A stretch of DNA of 64,000 bases from NCBI RefSeq assembly GCF_030544485.1, contig NZ_CP130610.1, positions 310,001-374,000 of the forward strand. Direction: 5' to 3'. The translations under genes and the position numbers were made by a program. This DNA is from Halomonas sp. HAL1 (GTDB taxonomy: Bacteria; Pseudomonadota; Gammaproteobacteria; Pseudomonadales; Halomonadaceae). Position 1 is the stretch's first letter, and every line of letters starts with the position of its first letter. Positions 20,195-29,585 of the stretch are shown in pieces. The notes under the pieces are model-generated. The model saw only the letters and a list, made by a program, of their open reading frames with translations, was not told the DNA's origin and searched no databases.

Positions 20195-21106
20195 TCAATC
20201 TCCTGCTGAACGTAAAGAGGGAGTTAAGCGGTGTGCCGTAGGCCGTAGCCGTGCCAATGACCAGTTTGCTACCGCCCAGTGTAACTGAGTCGCCGGGGGC
20301 TCGGAGGCAAGTTCCTGGGGTGGCGTTTGATCAAGTGCTTCCAACGCTTGAAAGAGCTGCTGGCGCACTTCCTGCTCGTCTTCTGCCAGGGCCGGAGCCA
20401 GGTTTTGCTTTGAGAGCTTTTGCCCTTCAGCGGTAACGACGAGCGGCAAGTGCAGGTAGCGCGGCTGCGGCAGTTGAAGCGCGTTCTGTAGTTGGCGCTG
20501 CCAAGGGGTGTTGTCGAGCAAATCGAGCCCGCGTACCACATCGGTAATCTGCTGCTCGGCGTCATCCACTACGACGGCGAGCTGATACGCCCATAGGCCA
20601 TCTTTACGCTTTAATACCACATCGCCGAGTTCAGCGGGGTCAAACTGCTGTTCGCCGAACAGCCGGTCTTGCCAAAGGATAGGGCGCTCGCCAAGGTCGC
20701 TGCGCAGCCGCCAGGCTATCGGTTTATCCGCATCGCAAACGCCATTGCGGCACCAGCCAGGGTAAATATCAAACGCCTGCCACTGCTTACGCGAACAGCT
20801 GCAAGGGTAGGCAAGATCTAGCTGTATCAGCCGATCTAAAGCGTGTTGATAAGCATCGCCACGGGTGTGCTGCCACATGACTTCCTCGTCCCACTCAAGA
20901 CCAAAGGTTTCCAGCTGGCGCAAAATGGTGCTCGCCGCACCTTCAGGGCAGCGGGGTGGGTCAATATCTTCAATACGCACCAGCCACTGCCCATTGGCCG
21001 CACGGGCATCTAGATAGCTGCCTAGGGCGGCGACCAGTGAGCCAAAGTGCAGCGGGCCAGAGGGCGTAGGCGCAAAGCGGCCACGATAGCGAGCAGAATT
21101 CTTCAT
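20195..21106 (-). CDS. gluQ: Glutamyl-Q tRNA(Asp) synthetase
   Basis: GluQRS activates glutamate and transfers it to queuosine-34 of tRNA(Asp). It resembles the catalytic half of glutamyl-tRNA synthetase and lacks the anticodon-binding domain. From ATG 21106 it is 303 aa. Visible are the class I motif [17 protein letters not shown], a Cys cluster (CSCSRKQ, then WCRNGVC) for zinc, and the KMSKS-like GQKLSKQNL. An in-frame ATG at 21136 would add 10 residues; neither start has a strong ribosome site. It follows dksA, the conserved dksA-gluQ pair, but a terminator lies between them. Confidence 0.94.
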   Translation of the reverse strand: MKNSARYRGRFAPTPSGPLHFGSLVAALGSYLDARAANGQWLVRIEDIDPPRCPEGAASTILRQLETFGLEWDEEVMWQHTRGDAYQHALDRLIQLDLAYPCSCSRKQWQAFDIYPGWCRNGVCDADKPIAWRLRSDLGERPILWQDRLFGEQQFDPAELGDVVLKRKDGLWAYQLAVVVDDAEQQITDVVRGLDLLDNTPWQRQLQNALQLPQPRYLHLPLVVTAEGQKLSKQNLAPALAEDEQEVRQQLFQALEALDQTPPQELASEPPATQLHWAVANWSLARLRPTAHRLTPSLRSAGD

Positions 21107-21158
21107 AGTAGCGTCGTTGTAGGAAGCTTTCGTCATGCAAAAAGGTCATTAACAAAAA

Positions 21159-21178
21159 CGGGCACCCTAAGGTGCCCG
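21159..21178 (-). terminator. Intrinsic terminator between dksA and gluQ
   Basis: CGGGCACC and GGTGCCCG pair over a 4-base loop, followed on the minus strand by TTTTTGTTAAT. It lies 28 bases after the dksA stop and just before gluQ. A terminator at this point in the dksA-gluQ pair is known from other gammaproteobacteria. Confidence 0.9.
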
Positions 21179-21205
21179 CGTTCGCATAGAACGTTCTTTT
21201 AGCGC

Positions 21206-21643
21206 TCAGCCGCCAAGCTGTTTTTCTTTTAGTTCTGCTAAGGTCTTGCAATCCACGCAGAGCGTAGCGGTGGGGCGAGCTTCTAAACGACGGATGCCGA
21301 TTTCAACGCCGCAGGCTTCGCAGAAACCGTAATCGTCATCATCGATATTATCCAACGTCTCGTTAATTTTCTTAAGCAGCTTACGCTCGCGATCCCGGGT
21401 GCGCAGTTCCAGGCTAAAGCCCTCTTCCTGGGTAGCGCGGTCGGCGGGGTCGGCGTAGTTATTCGCATCTTCCTGCAGGTGGCGTACGGTACGATCCACC
21501 TCTTCCATGAGATCCTGTTTCCAATCCAGCAGCAGCTGACGGAAGTGCGCTAGCTGCTGCTCGTTCATATACTCTTCACCCGGCGCTGGCTCATACGGGG
21601 TGAAGGACTTGGACGCTTCCGTTTTCTTTTCTGCTACTGGCAT
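21206..21643 (-). CDS. dksA: RNA polymerase-binding transcription factor DksA
   Basis: DksA inserts its coiled coil into the secondary channel of RNA polymerase and, with ppGpp, adjusts rRNA and amino-acid promoters. From ATG 21643 (with AAGGGG upstream) it is 145 aa. The coiled-coil tip has the conserved DPADRATQEE, and the zinc finger has all four cysteines (CEACG and CVDC). The open frame extends 42 residues further upstream, but that part is not DksA-like. Confidence 0.97.
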   Translation of the reverse strand: MPVAEKKTEASKSFTPYEPAPGEEYMNEQQLAHFRQLLLDWKQDLMEEVDRTVRHLQEDANNYADPADRATQEEGFSLELRTRDRERKLLKKINETLDNIDDDDYGFCEACGVEIGIRRLEARPTATLCVDCKTLAELKEKQLGG

Positions 21644-21857
21644 GGGACTGCCCCTTACATATGTGACTACTGATCGACCATGAGCGTATGTCACGATCTC
21701 ACGCCAAAGGGATGCTTGTTTAGCTGAAAAATGGCTGGGTTGCAAGCATAATGGTGCGATTTCGACCATTGTGTTGAGCGCTAAAAAAGTAGTGCCATGT
21801 TTTATTTAGATTTTAATAATACCCTCGATTTTAAAATGATGAGATGAAGGAGCCGTT

Positions 21858-23018
21858 ATGGCCTGGAATTCACGTGTCGATCACGTTGCCCCTTTTCGGG
21901 TCATGCATTTACTGGAAATGGCCCAGGCGCGGGAAGCCGCCGGCCACGATGTGATTCATTTAGAAGTCGGTGAGCCGGATTTTGCTACCCCAGAGCCGAT
22001 TATAGCCGCCGGACAGCAGGCGCTGACCAGTGGTCATACTCGTTATACCCCCGCGGCAGGGTTACCCGCACTGCGTGAAGCAATTGCCGGGCACTATGCT
22101 GAGCACTTTAATGCCACGGTAGATCCAGCGCGTATTTTGGTCACGCCCGGTGCGTCAGGCGCATTGCTGCTGGCGAGCCAGCTATTGGTTGAAACGGGCT
22201 CGTGGGTGCTGATGGCCGACCCTAACTACCCCTGCAACCGTCACTTTATGGCGTTAGCTGGCGCTGAAATCGATGCGGTATCCGTGGGGCGTGATAGTGG
22301 CTGGCAATTGGATGCCGCCTTAGTGGCGCAGCATTGGCACGAGAAGACGAGCCTGGCGATGCTGGCATCGCCCTCCAACCCCACCGGTCATACGTTGAGT
22401 GCGCCACAGCTTTCGGCAGTTCTTGCGGCCGTCGCCGAGCGTGAAGGCGAGGTCATCGTCGATGAGATCTATCAGGGCCTTAACTACGACGATGTGCCGC
22501 TTTCGGCGACGTCGCTCTCCGACAGTGCTTTTGTGGTGAATAGCTTCTCAAAGTATTTCGGCATGACCGGCTGGCGCCTGGGCTGGCTGGTGGCGCCCGA
22601 GCATGCGGTAGAGCCATTAACTCGACTAGCGCAGAATATGTTCCTTGCCGCGCCAACGCCTTCACAGCATGCCGCGCTGGCAGCCTTTACGCCGGAATGC
22701 CGTGGGATTCTCGAACAGCGCCGTGAAACGCTTAAAGAGCGCCGTCAGGTGCTATTGAGAGGCTTGGCAAGCTTAGGGCTGGCGCCGGATCTGCCGCCAC
22801 AAGGGGCGTTCTATTTATGGCTGGATATCTCCCGCTACAGCCGCGATAGCCAATCCTTTTGTGAGCGCCTGCTGCTGGAAGAGAACGTGGCGATTACCCC
22901 CGGTATTGATTTTGCCGTGCGTGGCGGCGAACACCATGTGCGCATTGCCTTCACCAATGATGTGGCCCGCCTGGAAGAGGCAGTGGCGCGGATTGCCCGC
23001 TTTGTGGGCAGGTTGTGA
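21858..23018 (+). CDS. PLP-dependent aminotransferase, class I/II
   Basis: This 386-residue fold-type I enzyme has the class I/II signatures VGEPDFATPEP, NPTGHTLSAPQL and the PLP-lysine region NSFSKYFGMTGWRLGW. The C terminus has the substrate-binding arginine segment HHVRIAFTN. The family is mostly aspartate/alanine-type transaminases, and the substrate cannot be fixed from sequence. The ATG has AAGGAG 6 bases upstream. Its TGA overlaps the start of sfsA, so the two are co-transcribed. It is divergent from dksA. Confidence 0.9.
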   Translation: MAWNSRVDHVAPFRVMHLLEMAQAREAAGHDVIHLEVGEPDFATPEPIIAAGQQALTSGHTRYTPAAGLPALREAIAGHYAEHFNATVDPARILVTPGASGALLLASQLLVETGSWVLMADPNYPCNRHFMALAGAEIDAVSVGRDSGWQLDAALVAQHWHEKTSLAMLASPSNPTGHTLSAPQLSAVLAAVAEREGEVIVDEIYQGLNYDDVPLSATSLSDSAFVVNSFSKYFGMTGWRLGWLVAPEHAVEPLTRLAQNMFLAAPTPSQHAALAAFTPECRGILEQRRETLKERRQVLLRGLASLGLAPDLPPQGAFYLWLDISRYSRDSQSFCERLLLEENVAITPGIDFAVRGGEHHVRIAFTNDVARLEEAVARIARFVGRL

Positions 23019-23746
23019 TGCTGGGCTATCCAGCGCTTGTACCGGGCATACTGCTCAAGCGCTATAAACGATTTCTTGCCGATGTTTTATTAGATGATGG
23101 TCGTGAGGTGGTCGCGCACTGCCCCAATACCGGCTCGATGAAGGCAGTGAACGTGCCAGGATGTCGTGTGTGGCTGTCACCCAGCGATAACCCTAAGCGC
23201 AAGCTGGCCTGGACCTGGGAGTTTATCGAGCTGCCGCAAGCTGATGGGCAGGTGGCGCTCGCCTCGGTGCATACTGGCCGGGCCAATCGCATTGTTGAAG
23301 CGGCGCTGGAGGCGGGGGCTTTGGCACCGTTGGCAGGCTATGCCACCTTGCGCCGGGAAGTGAAAGTAGCCGATGCCCGCCTCGATTTTAGGCTGGATGA
23401 TCCAGAGCGGGGGCGGGCGTATATCGAGGTGAAGCAGGTCACCCTGAAAGAGGAGGATGGCCACGGCTACTTTCCGGACTCGGTAAGCGTGCGTGGCACC
23501 AAGCATCTGCATTCGCTGCGGGTACTGGCGGAGCAGGGCGAACGGGCAGTGCTCCTGTTTTGTGTTGCCCACGAAGGCATTGCTGACGTAGCCGCCGCTG
23601 CGCATATTGATGCGACGTACGCAGCGGCTCTGGCGGAGGCTGCGGCCAGCGGCGTGGAAGTGCTTGCCTATGGCATTGACGTGGAGCGGGAGCAACAGCG
23701 TCCCATTGGCGTGCGGTTAACCACCAGCCTGCCTGTACGACTTTAA
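23018..23746 (+). CDS. sfsA: DNA/RNA nuclease SfsA family protein
   Basis: SfsA was named for stimulating maltose genes in E. coli. The family has an OB-like N domain and a PD-(D/E)XK nuclease-like C domain; its role is uncertain. The protein is 242 aa from ATG 23018 (a GTG at 23015 is also possible). Family motifs include GILLKRYKRFLADV, CPNTGSMKAVNVPG, RLDFRLDD and IEVKQVTLKEEDGHGYFPDSV. It overlaps the aminotransferase stop, TGATG-style. A dispersed-repeat-like palindrome follows. Confidence 0.94.
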   Translation: MLGYPALVPGILLKRYKRFLADVLLDDGREVVAHCPNTGSMKAVNVPGCRVWLSPSDNPKRKLAWTWEFIELPQADGQVALASVHTGRANRIVEAALEAGALAPLAGYATLRREVKVADARLDFRLDDPERGRAYIEVKQVTLKEEDGHGYFPDSVSVRGTKHLHSLRVLAEQGERAVLLFCVAHEGIADVAAAAHIDATYAAALAEAAASGVEVLAYGIDVEREQQRPIGVRLTTSLPVRL

Positions 23747-23759
23747 AGTGGCATGAGCT

Positions 23760-23831
23760 TGCCGAGGGCAGGTGACGCAAGGGCGCTGTGAACCCTTCCC
23801 TGGGCGCTACTTTCGCCATCCATGGCGAAAG
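23760..23831. repeat. Palindromic intergenic repeat downstream of sfsA
   Basis: The core is CTTTCGCCAT, CC and ATGGCGAAAG (23810-23831), two 10-base arms with a 2-base centre. GTGAACCCTTCCCTGGGCGC stands upstream. From memory, similar modules are dispersed between genes in Halomonas and Pseudomonas. It may also act as a terminator for sfsA and the convergent DUF4426 gene. Confidence 0.55.
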
Positions 23832-23892
23832 ACCCTTGCTTACACCAACCCTCGGCGCTTTGGATGCTAATTTATATGTTTCTAGTTACGAC

Positions 23893-24342
23893 TTAGCGAT
23901 CAATATAAAAACGCTGAATAAAGTTCACCGGCTCGGGGGCGGCGTTACGGTCATAGCGCACGCTTAGCTCGAAGCGCATGCCTTCATCTTCACGCATTGT
24001 GAAAGGTGCAATATGGTAAGTGGCATCACCGTCATGAACGGTGCGAAAACTGAGGGATTCCTGAACCCCGGTTAAGCCGCTCACATGGCCCTGCACGCTG
24101 GCATTGACGGCGCGAGTACTGCCATCCTCCTGGCGCTCACGCACGCTAACATTGACCAAGCCGCGGTTGGCGCTGCGCTGGAGGTTGTTCGCTTGGGCCA
24201 CCTCTGGGGTCAAAAAGCTGCTGTTCACCGCGCTGTAGTGAATCTCGTAGTCGCCTACAAGGGCGAACTGTTCGGCGTAGGCCGCCGCAGTGGCGAAGAG
24301 CGTGCCGACAAGAGCGGCACTGATCATTAATCTGCGGAACAT
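23893..24342 (-). CDS. Exported DUF4426 family protein
   Basis: The 149-residue protein starts with a signal peptide (MFRRLMISAALVGTLFATAAAYA, likely cleaved after the AYA at about residue 23) and is followed by a soluble beta-rich domain (GDYEIHYSAVNSSFLTPEVA). DUF4426 proteins occur next to metX-metW in Pseudomonas and relatives; the function is unknown and periplasmic location is inferred. It lies 39 bases after metW. Confidence 0.88.
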   Translation of the reverse strand: MFRRLMISAALVGTLFATAAAYAEQFALVGDYEIHYSAVNSSFLTPEVAQANNLQRSANRGLVNVSVRERQEDGSTRAVNASVQGHVSGLTGVQESLSFRTVHDGDATYHIAPFTMREDEGMRFELSVRYDRNAAPEPVNFIQRFYIDR

Positions 24343-24381
24343 GTCGTGGCTCCTTGGGTTACGTTTAAACGCAATGAAAAT

Positions 24382-24978
24382 CTAACGTCGGCGAACGCGG
24401 AAAATGGCAATTTCACCAAACAGATTGGGCCATAGACGTGATTTCCAGTGGCCTTGATGGTCCCCGACGCCCACCGCGCGATCAACAATCATTAGACCCT
24501 TCTCACGGCATAGATGCTCAAAGTCATTGAATGTCGACAGGTGGATATTAGGCGTGTCGTACCAGGCGTGTGGCAGCGACTTGGAGACCGGCATATAGCC
24601 GCGCAAACCTAAATGAACACGGTGACGCCAGTAGGCGAAGTTGGGGAAGGTGATAATGCCCTCTTCGGCGACCCGCAGCATTTCATCCAGCATCTTATCG
24701 GGGCGGCGCAGCGCCTGCAGCGCCTGGGTCATGATGACTTGGTCATAGCTGTTATCGCAAAAGCTGCTCAAGCCGTCGTCCAGGTTATGCTCAATCACGC
24801 TGACGCCGCGTGCCACGCAGGCATTAATACCGTCATGGTCGATCTCCAGGCCATAGCCCGTCACGCCTTTATTGCGTGCCAGGGTCTCCAGCAGTTCACC
24901 ATCGCCGCAGGCAAGATCGAGCACGTGCGCCCCTTTAGGCACCCAGTCGTAAATCAGTTCAAGATCGGCGCGCATCAT
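24382..24978 (-). CDS. metW: Methionine biosynthesis protein MetW
   Basis: MetW is a methyltransferase-fold protein paired with MetX that is needed for full homoserine acyltransferase activity in several proteobacteria. It is 198 aa. The SAM-binding glycine motif is [13 protein letters not shown], and a family region near the end is [17 protein letters not shown]. Its ATG overlaps the TGA of metX by 4 bases, so the genes are translationally coupled. Confidence 0.95.
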   Translation of the reverse strand: MMRADLELIYDWVPKGAHVLDLACGDGELLETLARNKGVTGYGLEIDHDGINACVARGVSVIEHNLDDGLSSFCDNSYDQVIMTQALQALRRPDKMLDEMLRVAEEGIITFPNFAYWRHRVHLGLRGYMPVSKSLPHAWYDTPNIHLSTFNDFEHLCREKGLMIVDRAVGVGDHQGHWKSRLWPNLFGEIAIFRVRRR

Positions 24979-26171
24979 GGCGTCTCCTCCGCGCCCGTTG
25001 GGATGAGATTGAGCTCGCGGGCTGCGCGGTTCATAAAGGCGCTGACGATAGCATCGTAGCGTGGCTCTGAGAGTAGGAAAGCATCGTGCCCGTGGGGCGA
25101 CTCAATGTTGGCGTAGCTCACCGACTTGCCTGCACGGGTGAGGGCGTCGACCAGCTCTCGCGAGCGCGAGGGCGGGAAGCGCCAGTCGGTGGTAAAGCTG
25201 ACAATCAGAAACGGACACTGTGCTGGCGCCAGCGCCTGGGCAAAGTCGCCGCCCTGAGTGGCCGCCGGGTCAAAGTAGTCCAGCGCCTTGGTCATCAGCA
25301 GGTAGGTGTTGGCATCAAAAGCGGTGGAAAAGGTATCGCCCTGATAACGCAGATAGGATTCCACCTGAAACTCGACGTCGAAACCAAAGTTAAGGTCGTC
25401 GCTGCGCAGGTCGCGGCCAAACTTGCTGCCCATGGCGTCTTCCGACAGATAGGTGATATGCCCCACCATGCGCGCGAGCTTTAGCCCCCGTTTAGGTACG
25501 GTGTCGTGCTCAGCGTACCAGCCGTCAAAAAACTCTGGATCTGAGCGAATCGCTTGGCGAGCCACTTCGTTAAAGGCGATATTCTGTGCCGAGAGCCTGG
25601 GCGTTGCGGCAATCACCACCGCGTTGGCGACCCGCTCCGGATAGGTCATGGTCCACTGCATGACTTGCATGCCGCCAAGGCTGCCACCGACGGCTGCAGC
25701 CCAGCGCTCAATGCCCAGTTGGTCGGCAAGCCGTGCTTGGCTGGCTACCCAATCGCTCACTGTCACCATGGGGAATTCCGGCCCCCACTGGCGACCGGTC
25801 TCGGGGTTGTGGCTGACCGGCCCGGTGCTGCCGTGGCAGCCACCGAGGTTATTCAGCGAGACCACAAAAAAGCGGTTGGTATCGATCGCTTTGCCGGGGC
25901 CAATATGGGCATCCCACCAGCCGGGCTTGCGATCGTCCTCGCTATGGTAGCCCGCCGCGTGGTGGTGGCCTGAAAGTGCGTGGCAAATCAGCACGGCGTT
26001 GCTACGCTCAGCGTTCAGCGTGCCGTAAGTTTCGTAAATCAGCTCATAGGCAGGCAGCACTTTGCCACACGCAAGTGCGAGGGGCGTGTCGAAGCGTGCT
26101 ACGTGCGGAGTGACGAGGCCGACGGATGTCGTCGGCCGGTCTGCAAAGGCAAGAGTGTCTGAATCAGGCAT
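24975..26171 (-). CDS. metX: Homoserine O-acyltransferase MetX
   Basis: MetX acylates homoserine with acetyl- or succinyl-CoA as the first step to methionine. It is an alpha/beta hydrolase of 398 aa. The nucleophile serine is in the elbow [12 protein letters not shown], and the C-terminal catalytic His is in [12 protein letters not shown]. The oxyanion region [14 protein letters not shown] is typical. Whether acetyl or succinyl is used cannot be decided here; Pseudomonas relatives use succinyl-CoA. It is operonic with metW and a DUF4426 gene. Confidence 0.95.
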   Translation of the reverse strand: MPDSDTLAFADRPTTSVGLVTPHVARFDTPLALACGKVLPAYELIYETYGTLNAERSNAVLICHALSGHHHAAGYHSEDDRKPGWWDAHIGPGKAIDTNRFFVVSLNNLGGCHGSTGPVSHNPETGRQWGPEFPMVTVSDWVASQARLADQLGIERWAAAVGGSLGGMQVMQWTMTYPERVANAVVIAATPRLSAQNIAFNEVARQAIRSDPEFFDGWYAEHDTVPKRGLKLARMVGHITYLSEDAMGSKFGRDLRSDDLNFGFDVEFQVESYLRYQGDTFSTAFDANTYLLMTKALDYFDPAATQGGDFAQALAPAQCPFLIVSFTTDWRFPPSRSRELVDALTRAGKSVSYANIESPHGHDAFLLSEPRYDAIVSAFMNRAARELNLIPTGAEETP

Positions 26172-26240
26172 TGAAGGCGCTAGTCCTGCTGAAGGTTTGC
26201 GACTGAGTGAATCTTGCTAAATAGGCACTGGCCGTCGCCA

Positions 26241-26834
26241 TCACAACCCAACCAGCGCGCCGGAAATGCCCGCCGCACGAATCATTGAGCCGACCACCAA
26301 ACCATCAATCAGGTTAATGGCAATAAACACCACGATAGGCGAAAGATCGATCATGCCCAGCGATGGAACCACTTTGCGCACCGGTGCCATAATCGGCTCT
26401 ACCAGTTGCATTACCAGCAGCGCACCTGGATGGCTGGCGTTAGGCGCTACCCAGCTCAAGATGATCATGACAATCATGGCGAAGAAGTAGATTTTTAAAA
26501 TTGCATTCGCCAAGGCCGCCACGCCCGCGATCAGCAGGCCAGCAATGGGTGGCATGCCAACGCCGATAACCATGAAAATGGCGACAATGCTGACGACTTT
26601 CAAGACAAAGCCTGCCGCCAACGTGGCGAGATCAAAACGACCAGCAACGGGACCTAAAAAGCCCTGAAACAGACCTACTACCGGCTGGGTGATTTTGACT
26701 ACCGACTGGCTTAACGGGTTGTAGTAATCCGCCCGCGACGCTTGCAGCAGAAAGCGCAGCATCAGTAAAAAAAGGTAAATATTGATGAGGGTATTTACCA
26801 GCATTAACCCTGCACTGCCCAATTCATTGCCCAT
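26241..26834 (-). CDS. yggT: YggT family membrane protein
   Basis: This 197-residue integral membrane protein contains two YGGT repeats, each with a pair of helices and an amphipathic loop (LLQASRADYYNPLSQSV and LVEPIMAPVRKVVPSLG). Family members are linked to cell-envelope or osmotic functions, without a firm biochemical role. The ATG has GGAGAC upstream. It follows proC and yggS, the conserved yggS-proC-yggT order. Confidence 0.92.
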   Translation of the reverse strand: MGNELGSAGLMLVNTLINIYLFLLMLRFLLQASRADYYNPLSQSVVKITQPVVGLFQGFLGPVAGRFDLATLAAGFVLKVVSIVAIFMVIGVGMPPIAGLLIAGVAALANAILKIYFFAMIVMIILSWVAPNASHPGALLVMQLVEPIMAPVRKVVPSLGMIDLSPIVVFIAINLIDGLVVGSMIRAAGISGALVGL

Positions 26835-26903
26835 TATTATGTCTCCTTGATGATTCGTTGCGAGGCGGTGGCGTTACTGAACCGTTATTTCAGTACTGTT
26901 ATG

Positions 26904-27728
26904 TCACTTTCCGCTCAGTTCCTTAGCCATTGCCTGGGCGCGATCGGCACATGCCTGCATGGCGTCGGCAATCGTGGTGCGCAATTGTGCCTCTTCCATG
27001 TGTTGAATGGCACGTTCAGTGGTGCCGCCCGGCGACATTACATTCTGTTTCAGCGTGGCCGGGTCTTTATCACTCTGTTGCGCCATCGTAGCGGCACCCA
27101 GTGCGGTTTGAATAGCGAGGCGACGCGCGGTGGCGGCAGGCAGGCCGAGTTTAACGGCGGCTTCTTCCATGGCTTCGAACATCAGAAAGAAATAGGCCGG
27201 GGCACTGCCGGAAACGGCGGTCACCGCATCTAACAGGGCTTCCTCTTCCACCCATTCGACAATGCCGACCGCTTCCATTAGCTGGGTGGCCACATCGCGC
27301 TGCTCATCGCTTACTTTCGCATTGGCGTAGAGGCCGCTGGCGCCGTAGCCAACCAGCGAAGGCGTATTGGGCATGCAGCGCACCATAGCGTTGTTACCAC
27401 CTAGCCACTGGTCGATAGTGTCGGCATCCAGGCCTGCGGCAATCGAGATAACCAACGGCTGCTGGCGCTGAACGCTGTCGCGCAGCGCTTCACAGACGGT
27501 GCGCATGATTTGCGGCTTCACTGCGAGCACCACCACATCGGCTTCAGCCACCGCCGCATTGTTGTCGGTATTAGTATTAATACCCAGACGCGCTTTAACC
27601 GGTGCCAGTTCGCTATCACTCGGTGCGGTGGCGGTAATAGTAGAAGGCGCGACGCCGCTGTCGATGAGGCCGCCGATAATGGCGCTGGCCATATTGCCAG
27701 CCCCAATGAAGGTAATGTTATTCGCCAT
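26904..27728 (-). CDS. proC: Pyrroline-5-carboxylate reductase
   Basis: ProC reduces pyrroline-5-carboxylate to proline with NAD(P)H. It is 274 aa. The Rossmann motif FIGAGNMASAIIGGL is at the N terminus. The catalytic region has AVKPQIMRTV and VRCMPNTPSLVGYG, and the C terminus has the signature VMSPGGTTERAIQHMEE. It lies between yggS and yggT in the usual cluster. In halotolerant bacteria proline synthesis can matter for osmoadaptation, though the sequence shows no special regulation. Confidence 0.97.
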   Translation of the reverse strand: MANNITFIGAGNMASAIIGGLIDSGVAPSTITATAPSDSELAPVKARLGINTNTDNNAAVAEADVVVLAVKPQIMRTVCEALRDSVQRQQPLVISIAAGLDADTIDQWLGGNNAMVRCMPNTPSLVGYGASGLYANAKVSDEQRDVATQLMEAVGIVEWVEEEALLDAVTAVSGSAPAYFFLMFEAMEEAAVKLGLPAATARRLAIQTALGAATMAQQSDKDPATLKQNVMSPGGTTERAIQHMEEAQLRTTIADAMQACADRAQAMAKELSGK

Positions 27729-27782
27729 ACCAGGTGTCCTTAAGTAAAAGTATGTTCAGTGTGTAGGTAGGCTACTGCCCGC

Positions 27783-28499
27783 CTAGGCCGATTGGCGGGC
27801 GCCGAAAATCGCGGTGCCTAACCTTACCAGCGTGGCACCTTCCAGTACCGCCGCTTCTAAATCGTCGCTCATGCCCATTGAAAGTGTATCAAGAGGGGCA
27901 TTCGGCAAGCTGCTCTGTAGGGAGGTTAACGCCTCGCGCAGCGCTGCCAATGGCTGGCGCTGAGCATCTACGCCTTCCGCCGGGGCGGGAATCGCCATTA
28001 AGCCGCGCAAGTGCAGGTTGGGCAGTGTGGCGACTGCTTTGGCCAGCTCTTCCAGCTCTTCTGGCAGCACACCGGCCTTGCTCTCTTCGCGGCTGATATT
28101 AACCTGCAGGCAGATATTCAGCGGCGCTAGGTGGGTCGGGCGCTGTTCGCTGAGGCGCTTAGCAATTTTTAGACGATCAACGCTGTGCACCCAATCAAAG
28201 TGCTCGGCGACCGCGCGGGTCTTGTTGGACTGCAGCGGCCCAATGAAATGCCAGACAATGTCGTCAAGATCAGCAAGCTCAGTCTGCTTCTCTAGCGCTT
28301 CTTGCAAATAGTTTTCACCAAATTCACGCTGGCCTAACTGCCAAACTTGGCGAATCATTGCCGCAGGCTTGGTCTTGCTGACCGCCAGCAACTTGGCTGC
28401 ATTCTGGGCGCGTCCCGCGGCTTCTAATGCGTTACGCAGGCGTTCACGCGCCTGAGCGTATGAAGAGCCGAGTGACTCGTTAAGCGCGATGTCTGTCAT
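27783..28499 (-). CDS. yggS: PLP homeostasis protein YggS/PLPBP
   Basis: This is a single-domain TIM-barrel PLP carrier similar to the N domain of alanine racemase; it buffers pyridoxal phosphate and has no proven catalytic activity. It is 238 aa from ATG 28499. The PLP lysine is in LLAVSKTKPAAMI, and the C-terminal signature LSMGMSDDLEAAVLEGATLVRLGTA covers the phosphate site. The open frame extends two codons to TTG 28505. It is divergent from pilT, as in Pseudomonas. Confidence 0.96.
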   Translation of the reverse strand: MTDIALNESLGSSYAQARERLRNALEAAGRAQNAAKLLAVSKTKPAAMIRQVWQLGQREFGENYLQEALEKQTELADLDDIVWHFIGPLQSNKTRAVAEHFDWVHSVDRLKIAKRLSEQRPTHLAPLNICLQVNISREESKAGVLPEELEELAKAVATLPNLHLRGLMAIPAPAEGVDAQRQPLAALREALTSLQSSLPNAPLDTLSMGMSDDLEAAVLEGATLVRLGTAIFGARQSA

Positions 28500-28531
28500 A
28501 CTCAAGCACCTTACCGCAGCTGGGAAGAGAG

Positions 28532-29575
28532 ATGGATATTACCGAACTGCTAGCATTCTCGGCAAAGCAGAATGCCTCTGACTTGCACCTTTCGGCCGGT
28601 TTGCCGCCCATGATACGTGTTGATGGCGACATTCGTCGGCTCAATGTGCCCGCTATCGATAATAACGATGTGCGCAAATTGATCTACGACATCATGAATG
28701 ATCGACAGCGGCGCGACTACGAAGAGCACTTGGAAATTGATTTTTCCTTTGAAGTGCCGGGCGTTGCGCGCTTTCGCGTGAATGCTTTCACTCAAGCGCG
28801 CGGTGCAGGGGCGGTGTTTCGCACCATCCCCAATCAAGTGCTCTCTATGCAGACCTTGGGGCTTGGTGAGGTATTTGAGCGCTTAGCGATGTTGCCGCGT
28901 GGCTTGGTGCTGGTAACAGGCCCCACGGGGTCGGGCAAGAGCACCACGCTGGCCGCGATGATCGATTACATTAACGATCATCGTTACGAGCACATTCTCA
29001 CCATTGAAGATCCCGTTGAGTTTGTCCACGCCAGCAAGCGCTGTTTGATTAATCAACGCGAAGTGCACCGCGATACCCATAGCTTTGCCGATGCGCTGCG
29101 TAGCGCGCTGCGTGAAGACCCGGATGTGATTCTAGTCGGTGAGCTGCGTGATCTTGAAACTATCCGCTTGGCGCTTACTGCGGCAGAGACGGGGCACCTG
29201 GTGCTTGGGACGCTACACACTACTTCGGCAGCTAAAACCGTTGACCGCATCATTGATGTCTTTCCCGGCGAAGAGAAAGCCATGGTGCGTTCGATGCTGT
29301 CCGAATCGCTCCAGGCGGTGGTGTCGCAATCACTGCTTAAACGCCAGGGAGGCGGACGTGTGGCGGCGCATGAAATCCTCATCGCCACTTCGGCAGTACG
29401 CAACTTGATTCGCGAAGACAAAGTGGCGCAGATGTATTCGTCCATTCAAACCGGCGGCAGCCTGGGCATGCAAACCCTGGATGCCGCGCTGTCACGGTTA
29501 GTGAAAGACGGTACGGTTAGTTTGGAAGAGGCGCAGCTGAGTGCGAAGGGAACGCTGTCGATGAAGGATGAATAA
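28532..29575 (+). CDS. pilT: Type IV pilus retraction ATPase PilT
   Basis: PilT is the hexameric secretion-type ATPase that powers pilus retraction, giving twitching and DNA uptake. It is 347 aa, with an N-terminal PAS-like domain starting MDITELLAFSAKQNASDLHL. The Walker A motif is GPTGSGKSTTLAAM, the Asp box is near EDPVEFVH, Walker B is DPDVILVGELRD, and the His box is GHLVLGTLHT. The PilT-specific AIRNLIRE-type segment (AVRNLIREDK) is present. pilU follows immediately. Confidence 0.97.
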   Translation: MDITELLAFSAKQNASDLHLSAGLPPMIRVDGDIRRLNVPAIDNNDVRKLIYDIMNDRQRRDYEEHLEIDFSFEVPGVARFRVNAFTQARGAGAVFRTIPNQVLSMQTLGLGEVFERLAMLPRGLVLVTGPTGSGKSTTLAAMIDYINDHRYEHILTIEDPVEFVHASKRCLINQREVHRDTHSFADALRSALREDPDVILVGELRDLETIRLALTAAETGHLVLGTLHTTSAAKTVDRIIDVFPGEEKAMVRSMLSESLQAVVSQSLLKRQGGGRVAAHEILIATSAVRNLIREDKVAQMYSSIQTGGSLGMQTLDAALSRLVKDGTVSLEEAQLSAKGTLSMKDE

Positions 29576-29585
29576 GGAACATAGC

